DNA of 64,000 nt, from positions 5,332,001 through 5,396,000 of the forward strand of contig OZ022511.1 of NCBI GenBank assembly GCA_963989385.1, in the 5' to 3' direction. Numbering within the stretch: the stretch's first letter is position 1; the number at the start of each line of letters is the position of its first letter. The stretch comes from Ctena decussata. Taxonomy: Eukaryota; Mollusca; Bivalvia; Lucinida; Lucinidae. This document shows positions 34,439 to 44,653 of the stretch, one piece after another. Below the pieces are notes generated by a model that saw only the letters and a program-made list of their open reading frames with translations, did no database searches and was not told where the DNA came from. A program made the translations under genes and the position numbers.

Positions 34439-37400
34439 AGCTTTTGTAAAACTACAATGAATAGGTCTCATGAAATTGAAGGTCTCTATAAGAGTAAGGA
34501 AGAAAGTCCACTAATCAATGATAACGTGGATAGGGAAGGTGTCTGTTACTTTTTAAGGTCGCGATTACCAACAGCGCAGGGTACGGTTAATGGTAAAACA
34601 GTTGTAGTTTTAAGGGACACAGGTTGTACTGGGTGTGTCGTTCGTAGAAACTTGGTTTCTAATGATCAGTTACTTGGTAGAGAATCTGATGTAACTTTGA
34701 TTGATGAATCTACCCAAAGGTATCCCTTAGCAATGGTTGACATAGATTGTCCATTTTTCACAGGAAAAACTGAGGCATTGTGCATGGAAGATACATTGTA
34801 TGACCTGGTTATTGGAAATATTGACGGGTCAAAACTTCCCGATATGTCCCATTTTGCAATGGCGGCAGTGACTAGGTCACAAGCTAAGCAAGGTGAAGAG
34901 GTCTATAGGAAACTTAAAGTTTCTGATCAAATTATTGCTAGTGATAAGGAGGCATTGAAGCAGGCCCAAGTTGTTGACCCTAAATTGAATGGCATAAGGC
35001 AAAGAGTGGAATCTGGGAATGTGACTATTAGTCGTGGATTGAACCGAAGTGAAACTAAGTTTATCCGAAAGAAAGATTTATTGTATAGGCAGTTTACTAA
35101 GGGAAACAAGGTCACTTTGCAACTTATTATCCCTGAAGGTTTTCGTGAAAAGGTGTTAAGATTGGCGCACGAAACCTTGATGTCGGGTCATTTGGGCATA
35201 AAGAAAACTATGGATAGGGTGTTAACTGAGTTCTTTTGGCCTGGAGTTTGTGGTGATGTGGCAAGGTTTTGTAAATCTTGTGACATATGTCAAAGGACTA
35301 TTCAAAAAGGTCGTGTCACTAAGGTTCCTTTAGGCAAGTTGCCACAGATTGACACACCATTTAAACGAGTCGCTGTTGATATAGTTTGACCGATAGAACC
35401 TCGTTCTGACAGGAAATCCCGCTATATTTTAACAATGATAGACTATGCGACGAGATATCCCGAGGCGGTAGCGTTACCCGGCATTGAGACGGAACGCGTA
35501 GCCGAAGCGTTAGTTGAGATGTTTAGTAGAGTTGGCATACCTGATGAAATGTTAACAGATTGCGGAAGTCAGTTTACTGCTGAAGTAATGAAAGAAGTAA
35601 GCAGGCTGTTATCACTCCAGCAGTTAACCACGACGCCGTATCATCCTATCTGTAACGGTCTTGTAGAGCGTTTTCACGCGACGTTGAAGCAAATGCTACG
35701 TTGGATGTGCGCAGAACGTCCAAAAGACTGGGATAAATATCTCCCAGCACTACTGTTTGCAATAAGGGAGGTTCCGCAGGAGTCATTAGGGTTTTCTCCG
35801 TTCGAATTATTATACGGACGTAACGTTAAGGGCCCTATGGCAATATTACGTGAATTATGGTCTGAAGAGGTACAGGATGAGCAGGTTCTGTCTACGTACC
35901 AGTACGTAATTGAGTTGAGAGAACGATTAGAGCAGACGTGTAAGTTAGCACATGATAATTTACGGAAAGTACAAGTAAAGCAAAAGGCTTATTATGACAA
36001 ACGCGCTAGGTCGCGTAAATTTAACGTGGGAGATAAAGTACTGTTATTACTGCCAACTGACAGTAATAAACTGTTATTGCAGTGGAAGGGTCCATATGAA
36101 GTAGTAGAGGTGGTGAATAGAATGGACTATAAAATCGACGTCAATGGTGTCGTGAGTACATATCATGCTAATATGCTGAAACAGTATGTCGAACGTCGTA
36201 CTGTGCCGTCACATTGTTTATTGTCGACTGAGACTACAGAGTCGGTTGATGACGATGGTAGTGATGAATTTTCTCTTGATGATTGTGCTTTTCCGACAGC
36301 TAAAGAACCGGAAACTTATAATGACGTCAGTATTTCAGATACGTTAACGTCAGAACAACGTACGGAGGTTGAAGCGTTGATTAAACAGTACCCGGATGTA
36401 CTATCAAGTTTACCCGGTCGAACTGATCGAATACAGCACGATATCAAACTACTCACGTCAGAACCCATACGGACGAAAGGTTATTCTATCCCGTATAAGA
36501 CGCGTAACGTCATGGAGACGGAGATACAGGATATGTTAGATTTAGGGGTAATCGAGCCGTCGATTTCACCGTATTCGTCTCCTGTTGTCCTAGTTCCGAA
36601 GAAAGACGGATCAGTTAGATTCTGTATCGCTTTCCGGAAGCTTAACAAAGTGACGGAATTCGATGCAGAACCTATGCCAAATATGGAGGAGGTTATCAAT
36701 AAAATGTCGGGACATAAAATCTTTACAAAGATGGACCTGAGTAAGGGTTATTGGCAAGTCAGTCTTACTGAAAGGTCTAAACCTTTGACGGCATTTGAAA
36801 CGCCTAAGGGTTTATTCCAGTTTAAAACTATGCCCTTCGGTTTGGTCAATTCGGGAGCCTCATTTTGTAGGTTAATGAGAATCATATTGTCCAATCTCCC
36901 AAATGTTGACAGCTTTGTTGATGACATGTGGATATTTACTGAAACATGGAAGGATCATGTGACGTCATTACGTCAAGTGATAGATCGGCTCAGGTCGGCC
37001 AAATTGACGGCAAAACCATCTAAATGCATGATCGGATATGGCAGTATCGAGTGCCTTGGTCACAATATCGTCGGACAGACGGTACGACCGCAAGAGGACA
37101 AGATACAGGCTATCAGAGATGCTCCTCGTCCATGTACGAAAAGGCAAATTAAATCTTTTCTGGGATTAGCTGGGTTTTACCGTCGTTTTATCCCAAATTT
37201 CTCATCCACAGCTTCTCCTCTGACTGATTTAACTAAACGGGATAGACCTAATTCTATCAAAGATTGGCAAGATCAGCATGAAAGGGCATTTCAAACCCTG
37301 AAGAGTAGGCTCACGTCTAGTCCTATTCTTCGCTTACCTGTTTTTCAAGAAGGTAACCCGTTTGTACTCCGAACAGACGCTTCAGACGTTGGTCTTGGAG

Positions 37401-37723
37401 CTATTTTGCTCCAGGAATTCGAAGGTGAAGGTCGTTTGCCGATTGCTTATGCTAGCAAGAAATTGTTACCTCGGGAAAGGAATTACTCTGTAATTGAAAA
37501 GGAATGTTTGGGTATAATCTGGGGTGTTGAGAAATTTCATAAGTACTTGTATGGGGCGGAGTTCCTACTTGATACCGACTACAAACCTTTGTCCTATATG
37601 CAGACAGCTAAGGTGCTCAATCCCCGAATCATGCGTTGGGCCATGAAATTACAGCCGTACAGATTCAGGATCGTTGCTATCCGCGGCCAAGATAATTTGG
37701 GGGCGGACTACCTTAGTAGATAG
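34436..37723 (+). pseudogene. pol: pol: protease-integrase-RT-RNase H, one in-frame stop in integrase
   Basis: Residues 61-63 of the first segment are the aspartic protease DTG. Near residues 244-286 lies the integrase HHCC zinc domain (HETLMSGH ... CKSCDICQR). The first catalytic Asp (AVDIV) is followed at once by TGA (35387-35389) in frame. Reading resumes unshifted, with the second Asp in LTDCGSQF (D42 of the 762-residue segment), Glu in GLVERF (E78) and the GPY module near 219-221. RT follows (MDLSKGYWQV, D434; FVDD at 494-497), then RNase H (RTDASDVGLG, D648; E690 region; TDYKPL; GADYLSR). In RT the usual CVDYR block reads CIAFR, which may weaken the enzyme. Integrase upstream of RT marks the Gmr1-like group. 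The TGA falls where a Gly codon is expected in DIVGP, so it is likely a single nonsense change. Confidence 0.92.
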
Positions 37724-37863
37724 TTTGGCCACGTTATGCATCGCACCGTTGTTGTGTATATAGCTAGTTTTCCAGTTTTGACATAGTCTACGATTCGATC
37801 GCATTTCGTACTATATCAGAAAAGAAACATTGTTATGTTTTTTTCTCCCTAAGGGAAAACCTA
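37724..37863 (+). other. 3' untranslated segment with polypurine tract
   Basis: It is only 140 bases long. AAGGGAAAAC at 37851-37860 just before the 3' LTR is the likely polypurine tract for plus-strand priming. There is no env reading frame. Confidence 0.6.
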
Positions 37864-40051
37864 TGTTACGAAATGGATCCGATCGTCGACTTTGTCGTCG
37901 AATTATTTTAATCCTTTCAATCAGTAGGGCTACAGTTTTTAGGGCAACTGTGGTAATAAAACATTTACGGAAATTGTGGCTACGTTATGCATGGGTTGTT
38001 TGTGAATACCTCTCGTGGACAGCGTATTGCATGATTTTAAGGTGAATACCTGCACGAGTCTTTTGATTGTGGACAGCGTGTTGCATGATTTTAATGTGAA
38101 TACCTGCACGCTTATATTCGAGTCCCATGATTTAAATGTGAGACGCATACTATTTATACGCCTATCTTTTATTGAAAAGTTAGACGTGGCTGTTTAATTC
38201 TTATACTGAGGATGTTATATTGTTGTGTGCCCAGATTCTGAGTTTAGACCAGAACGGTAAGATTTTATTATATTTATTTAGAATAGTTTGGCTAAGAATG
38301 AAAAATGTGACTTCTGATTGATATGGTATGATTATATGTGTCGACTGATTTGATTTTGTTGACAGTGATCAGGCTGTGCATATGTCGACCAATTTTGTTT
38401 ATACTGACCATGCTGCGCATGGTATTTGTATATTAGGAAGTTTTGTAAACTACGGAAATAGTTTATATCACTGATGTTGGTTGCAATGGTGTGCGTCTAT
38501 TTGACGTCCAGTGACGTCAGTTGCATTCATGTTATTCATGTGACGTCAGTTGCATTCATGTTATTGCGACGTCAGCACTTTTTATATTAGTTTCACGTAT
38601 ACGTGGCCTATAGAAGTAGATTAATTTGAAATGGAACTAATTTATATACTCGTGACGTCAATTGACGCCATAGCATGCACCGCATTAAGGGTTTTTTCCA
38701 AAAGTTATAATGGTAGCATTTGATCATCATGCGTTTGATTTGCCTTCATTAGACGGCGTCATATGGTATAACATCATTGATGTCATGATGTCAGATCAAA
38801 CGTTATGATCCCAAATGTGTGAAAAACGCTTATTCAGCTATTTTATTCTATGGCAAATGGTATTACGCTTAGTTTAGAGAAATGAATTAATACATATGGG
38901 AGTTAGATTTTGGTCAATCAATTTAATGTAAATAGGTCATTGTTTAGATTATTCATGTTTTATGTGGGGTATGTCATGGTAATGCCTGTTGACGTCAGTA
39001 TACTTCTTGACAATGTTTGACGTCAGATCCTTCGACGCACATGCGTGGTAGGATCTACGTTTCTTCATTGGCGGAAGTAGTAAGCACAATTTTGGCTTTA
39101 CATCGTGAGCGCGAGTTGTGTCTAGTGACACGGCTGGCGTGTGCACGTTATGCTCGGCATTCGCCGAGGGCGTTGTATGGTAGTTCCAAGACAGGCCCAA
39201 GTCTTACGTATTGTTATTATGTAGTTACAATGTATTAAGTGTAAGTTCGTTATTTTTAGGCACATCAAGTCCGGCAGTCAGCTGTTAGGGCTTAGAGCCA
39301 CGTCTCACCTGGAGATTCGATATACGTCTCTAGGTTAATACCAACCCGGGTAGAGGCAGTTAAAACGCCGTTTGTGCATGGTTCCTAAGCAGAGGCGGGA
39401 AGCACAAAATGTAGGCGGAAGTGGTTAGCACAGTTTTGCCAGATTCTGTGATAAGATCTGAAGGTCACATCAAGTGTGGGACAGTGTTCGTCCACTAAAG
39501 TGTGTTAATATATATAGACTGGTCCCTGGTACGATCCAGGGAGCGACCAGTATATAATCGTGCACGTGTTAATAAAGTTGGTGTTCCTCATGATATATGG
39601 ACTGGCCCATGACATGATCCAGGGAACGACAAAGTGAAGTCTACCAACATAAGACCTTGTTTTTTTGTACGAGCTCAAACTAACGTTTTTGTCCTTTGTG
39701 TTTTCCTTTAGTTCATGGCGCTGAGCCGAGTACGGTGTTGACGTCAGACGGTAATCTATTTGCGTATTATACGCAAATCGATTACAGATTTGAAACGAAC
39801 ACCTTACTTGGGCCAGCGACATGAACTGATATGTGTTGTATATTATTGTAATTGTGACAGTTGTAAATTGTATTGTTGTATATAGAATTTACATTATATA
39901 TAAACTTAAAAAATTCTAACGTTGTTAGAGTTTCCTTGTTAGTGTATTACACTGGTAGATAACCCTTTAACCGGAAGTCACCCTCCGCCGTCCTGGCGAC
40001 GCATAAGGCTCTACACCCGTGTCGACCGTGTGTGAAACCTTCTGCGTAACA
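37864..40051 (+). repeat. 3' LTR (2188 bp)
   Basis: It matches the 5' LTR base for base at a constant offset of 7983, with about nine substitutions and no indels that I could find. It ends CGTAACA. Confidence 0.97.
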
Positions 40052-40056
40052 AATAC
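40052..40056. repeat. Target-site duplication, right copy (AATAC)
   Basis: It duplicates 29876-29880. Confidence 0.85.
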
Positions 40057-40319
40057 CAACACGCGATAGGGAGAGTAAAGGCGATTGAGTACACTGAAGA
40101 GATTGGGAGATAGTTACTTCCTTTGAAAATACAAAAACGTTCTTTATAACTGCCCAGAGGCATGCAATCCACAAGGCAATGTGGCGCCATTGTGAGATCA
40201 ACTGCAGTGTCAAAATAACCAGTTCTCTTAAGAATAATTCAACCCTGTAAAATATTGCAAGCGATATGACTACATCAGAGAACACTGAATTATAGTTCAC
40301 AGTCACCTAGAAGTAACAT

Positions 40320-41095
40320 GAAGTCAGTCATGCAAATCCATGACATAGTGTTAGAAATATGAGGTATACTCACTGGACCATGAAATATAGGTCATGCTGA
40401 CCTTAATCTGAGATGATATCATTCATAGTGTCAGCCAAAACCATGTAACTTAATATGATGCAAATCCATAATATAGTGATAGAAATATGAGGCAAAATCT
40501 TTGGACCATGACCTACACTCAGTATGAGGTCACTTACAGTGTTATCCAAAACCGTTAACCGAAGTACAAGTTTAATCCATGAAATAGTGTTATAAAATAT
40601 GAGGCAAAATCACTGAACAATGAAATATAGGCCACTGTGACCTACTGTTACTTTGAGGTCAAACCTCCGGTCCTACAATCATATTTGTATATCTAAAAGT
40701 CTTCAAGCAATAAGGCAAAACCACAGGACCATGAAATATAGGTCACTGTGACCTACTGTATCCGGGCATGTTGAAGCATAAGCAGAAGCAATCATGTTTG
40801 TACGAGCTCGAACATCAAATAGTCTTCAAGCAACAAGGCAAAATCACTGGATCTTGAAATATAGGACAGTGTGACCTACTGATTGTTTGAGGTCAATCTT
40901 TGGGTCATACTGCGTCATTATCCCAAGCAATCATGTTTGTTCATCAAATAGTGAGGCAGAATTCAAGGATATTAGGAAATATCACTGGACCATCAAGGGT
41001 TAAACTTTGAGTCGTACTGATTCGTTGTCGCAAGCAATCATGTTCATACATCAAATAGTCTTGAAGATATAAGACAAAGTCACTGGACCATCAAT
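40320..41095. repeat. Degenerate tandem repeat with ATGAAATATAGGTCA phrases
   Basis: Phrases such as GGACCATGAAATATAGGTCA, CACTGTGACCTACTG and CAAGCAATCATGTTTGTAC recur about every 100-130 bases. It is non-coding. It borders a related array at 41100-42450 that shares GTGAAATATAGGTCATG. Confidence 0.6.
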
Positions 41096-41099
41096 ACAG

Positions 41100-42450
41100 C
41101 TCACTGATCGATATGCGTCGCTGCTTTCAGTAGATATTCCCTAGGAGTATCTATGGAGCAATTTTGAAGACTCTAGCCCTTGTGATTACTTAGAAACTGA
41201 GCTAAATGCAAAAGATGAATATTTTTCTATACTCAATCAGCCGCTCATGGCCTGATATGCATCGCTGATTTCAGAAAATCATCCCCACATGATTGAAGAC
41301 TCTAGCCCTTGCGGTTACTCAGAAGCTATGCAAAACGCAACAGATGAATATTTTTTTCTATGTTCAATCAAGCCTGAAATATAGTTCATGACATTATATG
41401 CATCGCTGCTTTCAGTAGATCTTCCGCAGATATATCTGTGGTGCAAGTTTGAAGGCTCTAGCCGTCATGGTTTATTTGGAAAATGAGCGTAACGCAACAG
41501 GTGAGTAATTGTATATATGTCAAATCAACCGTGAAATATAGGTCATTGCCCAATATGCGTTGCTGCGTTCAATGGATCTTCCCAAGACGTATCTTTGGTC
41601 TATGGAGCAAGTCTGAAAACTCAGGTCCTTGTTGTTTCTTAGAAACCAACTAAATGTAATAGGTGAGTATTTTTTCTATGTTCAATCAATCATTAAATAT
41701 AGGTCATGGCCGGATATGCTTTACTGCCCCCAGGAGTATTTTCCCAGACGCATCTTTGGAGCAGGTTTGAAGACTCTAGCTCTCGCTGTAACAAAGAAAC
41801 TGAGCTAAACGCGAAATAGGATATTTTTCTGCGTTCAATCAACCATGAAATATTAGTCATGGCCAGAAATGCATCGCTGCTTTCAGTATATCTTCCTCAC
41901 ACTTATCTATGCAGCAAGTTTGAAGAATCTAGCTCTTGAGGTTACTAAAAACTGAGCTAAAAGCAACAGGTGAATATTTTTCTATGTTCAATGAACCGTG
42001 AAATATAGGTCATAACTCAATATGCATGCTGCTTACGGTAGATCTTTCCCATACGTATCTATGGAGCATATTTGAAGACTTTAGCTCTTGCAGTTACTTT
42101 AGACTGAGCTAAACAAACAGGTGAATATTTTTTCCATGTTCAATCAACCGTGACTGAATATAGGTCATGGCCCGACATGCATTGCTGTTTTCAGTAGATC
42201 CTCCCCAGATGTATCTTTGGAGCAAGTTTGAAAACTCTAGCCCTTGCAGTTATTTAGAAGCTTAGCTAAACGCAACAGGTGAATATTTTTTCTATGTTCA
42301 GTCAACCGTGAAATTTAGCACAGGGCCCGATATGCATTGCTGCTTTTAGTAGATCTTCCCCTGACGTATCTATGGATATGGAGCAAGTTTGAAGACTTTA
42401 GCCCTTGCGGTTACTTTAAAACTGATCTAAACGCAACAGGTGAATATTTT
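41100..42450. repeat. Tandem array, about 153-bp unit, nine copies
   Basis: The block CAGTAGATCTTCCCCAGACG recurs in diverged form near 41121, 41271, 41413, 41571, 41732, 41885, 42040, 42193 and 42345, i.e. every 142-161 bases. Each unit also has GAAGACTCTAGCCCTTG, AACGCAACAGGTGAATATTT and GTGAAATATAGGTCATGGCC. Copies are diverged, so the array is old. Confidence 0.8.
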
Positions 42451-42650
42451 TACAAAGGCACACGTGCACCCATGTGCACACGAAGCGCATTGCATAACCC
42501 CGTTTTTAATCGCAGAATCGTAGTAAAAAGTTCTGTCGGAGACACCATGACCTCGTGTAGCAGTTTCTAAAATTATTTCTGACCTGATAGCCACCACAAA
42601 AACATACTATGGCTTTCAGTTACCGGACTTTCATTTTCACTGACTTTTCA

Positions 42651-42820
42651 ATCAGATATAGAGAATACCATGTTAGTGTCTTTTGATATCAAGTTTATCA
42701 GGCGAGACCAGAAACAGCGTTGGAATGGCGAGGCTTGCCGAGCCAGTCCGACGTGTTTTTGGTCGAGCCTGATAAACTTGATATCAAAAGACACTTACAT
42801 AGTTTTCTATTTATCATGCA
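42651..42820. mobile_element. Fold-back MITE with perfect 29-bp arms
   Basis: AGTGTCTTTTGATATCAAGT...GGC at 42675-42703 is mirrored exactly at 42767-42795. Outside these arms ATAGAGAATACCATGT and ACATAGTTTTCTAT continue the symmetry imperfectly. The 63-bp centre contains GCGAGGCTTGCCGAGCC. Confidence 0.7.
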
Positions 42821-42999
42821 TCATAGGAAGATTTTACGGCGTAAAGAGCGACAAACAAATGATAAGCAAAAGCAGTTTTGTTCGAACTTGCTGACGTCGC
42901 GAATGCGTTATGACGTATGTCGGTGACGTCAGTTAACCAATCGAACGTTGATATCACGGCCAACGTCAGTATGTAGCCAGTCGTCTTCAGAGATTGCTT

Positions 43000-43095
43000 C
43001 TAATGCCATGACCTGATAACATTCGCGCAAGCGCAGTTCTACAGTGACATAATATCACTTCATGTTATCATACCCCTGTTATCAGGTGAATTTTG
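43000..43095. repeat. Inverted repeat around CTGATAACA / GTTATCAG
   Basis: GACCTGATAACATTCGCGC and CCCTGTTATCAGGTGAA face each other, with ATATCACTTCATG sequence between. It is probably a small fold-back element. Confidence 0.4.
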
Positions 43096-43736
43096 CAGCA
43101 GGTGCATGATAAAAATAGATATGGCGGTTGTATCATATAATAGGCTGGTGATGCTTAATACTCGCGAGCACCTGATTACACGTCCCTTTTGCAGGGTTCG
43201 TGTCCGTGTATCCATATACTTCGGATTAGTCGATGTCAATACGGATTATATGAGTTTGGACTTATGATTGTGGTTCTTTGACCGATTTTCTTAACAAATA
43301 ATGCACATTTTCTCATTTCAGAGTCAGTTCTAGTTTCTATTGCCATGATAGCAATTAATTTCGAGTCGGATAAACAAATAAAAACAACAAACAGCATTTT
43401 TTATACTAGCACCTTCTATGTACCAAGTTTCATGACAAAACTTGAAATGGGAATGGGTTTCCAATTTTCGTAGAATTCAGATTTGATTTTGCGGAAGGAG
43501 GGAATAGTGGATATACACTTGCACGGATAAGGGGGCGGGGAACCTAAATTCCCCTCTGGTTAAACACCAGTAGGGGAAACGACAGCTAAAATCATGACTG
43601 AATTGTCGTGTTGTATAACGCTGGATGAACCATATCATATGGAAAGCTGTCTCATGACATTCGTGAACAGTGAAGGCTCAGAGCAAACAGTACATCTTCG
43701 CAAACTGATATTTGTTTAGTAGTTATTTGCTTCACA

Positions 43737-43905
43737 TTGAGCCATCATTTATATTGGAAACATCCGGCATATTTACTTGAGTAAACCCGAGCATTGCTCT
43801 GGCTATTCGAAAATACGCCTTCGAATAGCCCGAGCAGTACTAGGGTATTTATCGGGTTTTCCCGAGTAATTATGCCGAACACGTCCAATGTAAATATTAA
43901 AGGGA
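43737..43905. mobile_element. Fold-back MITE (ATTGGA...TCCAAT ends)
   Basis: ATATTGGAAACATCCGGCAT, TTTACTTGAGTAAACCCGA and GGCTATTCGAA on the left face TTCGAATAGCC, TCGGGTTTTCCCGAGTAA and ATGCCGAACACGTCCAATGT on the right. Confidence 0.6.
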
Positions 43906-43951
43906 CGTGGCTACACAAATATTACACTGCACAGAAGCAGCTGGACAAAAC

Positions 43952-44182
43952 CAGGCCCTAAGGTTCATTTTCAACTCAGCTGAGCATGAAATTTTACCTG
44001 CTAATAAATAGCAAATTACTGATAAGTACAGTTGTTTTCTTGCTCAGTTTAGCTGAGTATGAAATTTTCTCTGCTTATGAATATGAAGACAAACATTAGT
44101 TGGCATTTTCATATTTATCAGCAGAAAAAAATTCATGCTCAGCTGAGTTGAGCATGAAAAGAACTTTTATAACCTCGAGGCC
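43952..44182. mobile_element. CAGGCCCCGAGG-family MITE, copy 3
   Basis: The left end CAGGCCCTAAGGTT and right end TTTTATAACCTCGAGGCC are mutated versions of the family termini. The interior order (AACTCAGCTGAGCATGAAAT, CTAATAAATAGCAAATTACTG, ATTAGTTGGCATTTTCATAT) matches 18888-19134. Confidence 0.7.
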
Positions 44183-44317
44183 AGATCGCGTATGCCAAAA
44201 GCTTGCAGGTTTGCTTATAGTCCGGCACTAGAAGTGTTTTGAAACACCCGAAACACCTCCCTGCTTTTCAGCCATTTTATAACAGGTATCAACTTTTGGG
44301 ACTTCCTGTTTGCTTCC

Positions 44318-44410
44318 ATGGCTGACAAACCTCTTCCTAAATTTATTAATTTTAAAGGGGATAATTTCCCCCATTGGGACAATTTTTATTTAAGAGCTGA
44401 CCTACATTAA
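44318..44410 (+). pseudogene. Short gag-like retroelement fragment
   Basis: ATG at 44318 opens 30 codons, MADKPLPKFINFKGDNFPHW then DNFYLRADLH, and stop. The K-F-x-G-D-N-x-x-x-W-D-x-F pattern resembles the start of retroelement Gag proteins. Nothing recognisable continues. It may equally be chance. Confidence 0.3.
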
Positions 44411-44499
44411 AGGGGAGGTAAGCATGTAAATGACAGAGTATTTTCCCTCCAGAGAGGACCTATACTCCTTGAAATAATGAAATACCTTACTTCAGAGCC

Positions 44500-44641
44500 C
44501 TAGATAAGAGGGAGTATTTGGCGATAATTAGTGATAATTTTGGTGAAGAGATGGTTCAGATGAGGGGTCACAACATATGGTTTCAATGAGAAATAAAGAA
44601 AATTATTCCTCAATTATCATCAAATACCCCTCTTATCTAGA
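44500..44641. mobile_element. Fold-back MITE just beyond the receptor exon
   Basis: CTAGATAAGAGGGAGTATTT...CGATAATTA and AATTATCATCAAATACCCCT...CTTATCTAG are inverted arms. Its edge is only about 12 bases from the splice donor of the LRR/7TM exon (44653), inside the next intron. Confidence 0.65.
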
Positions 44642-44653
44642 GAGCTGACTTAC

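Larger units (their letters stand above)
29881..40051 (+). mobile_element. Complete Ty3/Gypsy LTR retrotransposon with Gmr1-like gene order
   Basis: Two 2188-bp LTRs (29881-32068 and 37864-40051), a 5-bp target duplication, a primer-binding site and a polypurine tract enclose gag and pol. The two LTRs differ at about nine positions by eye (about 99.6% identity), so the insertion is recent. pol is ordered protease, zinc-binding and catalytic integrase, GPY/F module, reverse transcriptase, RNase H. Most Ty3/Gypsy elements have integrase last; integrase before RT is the hallmark of the Gmr1-like group. There is no env between the RNase H stop (37723) and the 3' LTR. This copy carries in-frame stops in gag and integrase and is probably not autonomous, though it could be mobilised in trans. 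Confidence 0.95.

Noticed and set aside
37724..37863. env gene downstream of pol
   Set aside because: Only 140 bases remain before the 3' LTR.
40057..44653. TM7/C-terminal exon of the receptor
   Set aside because: I scanned the minus strand for an NPxxY-type helix after a phase-1 acceptor and found none; the intervening sequence is mostly tandem repeats and MITEs.
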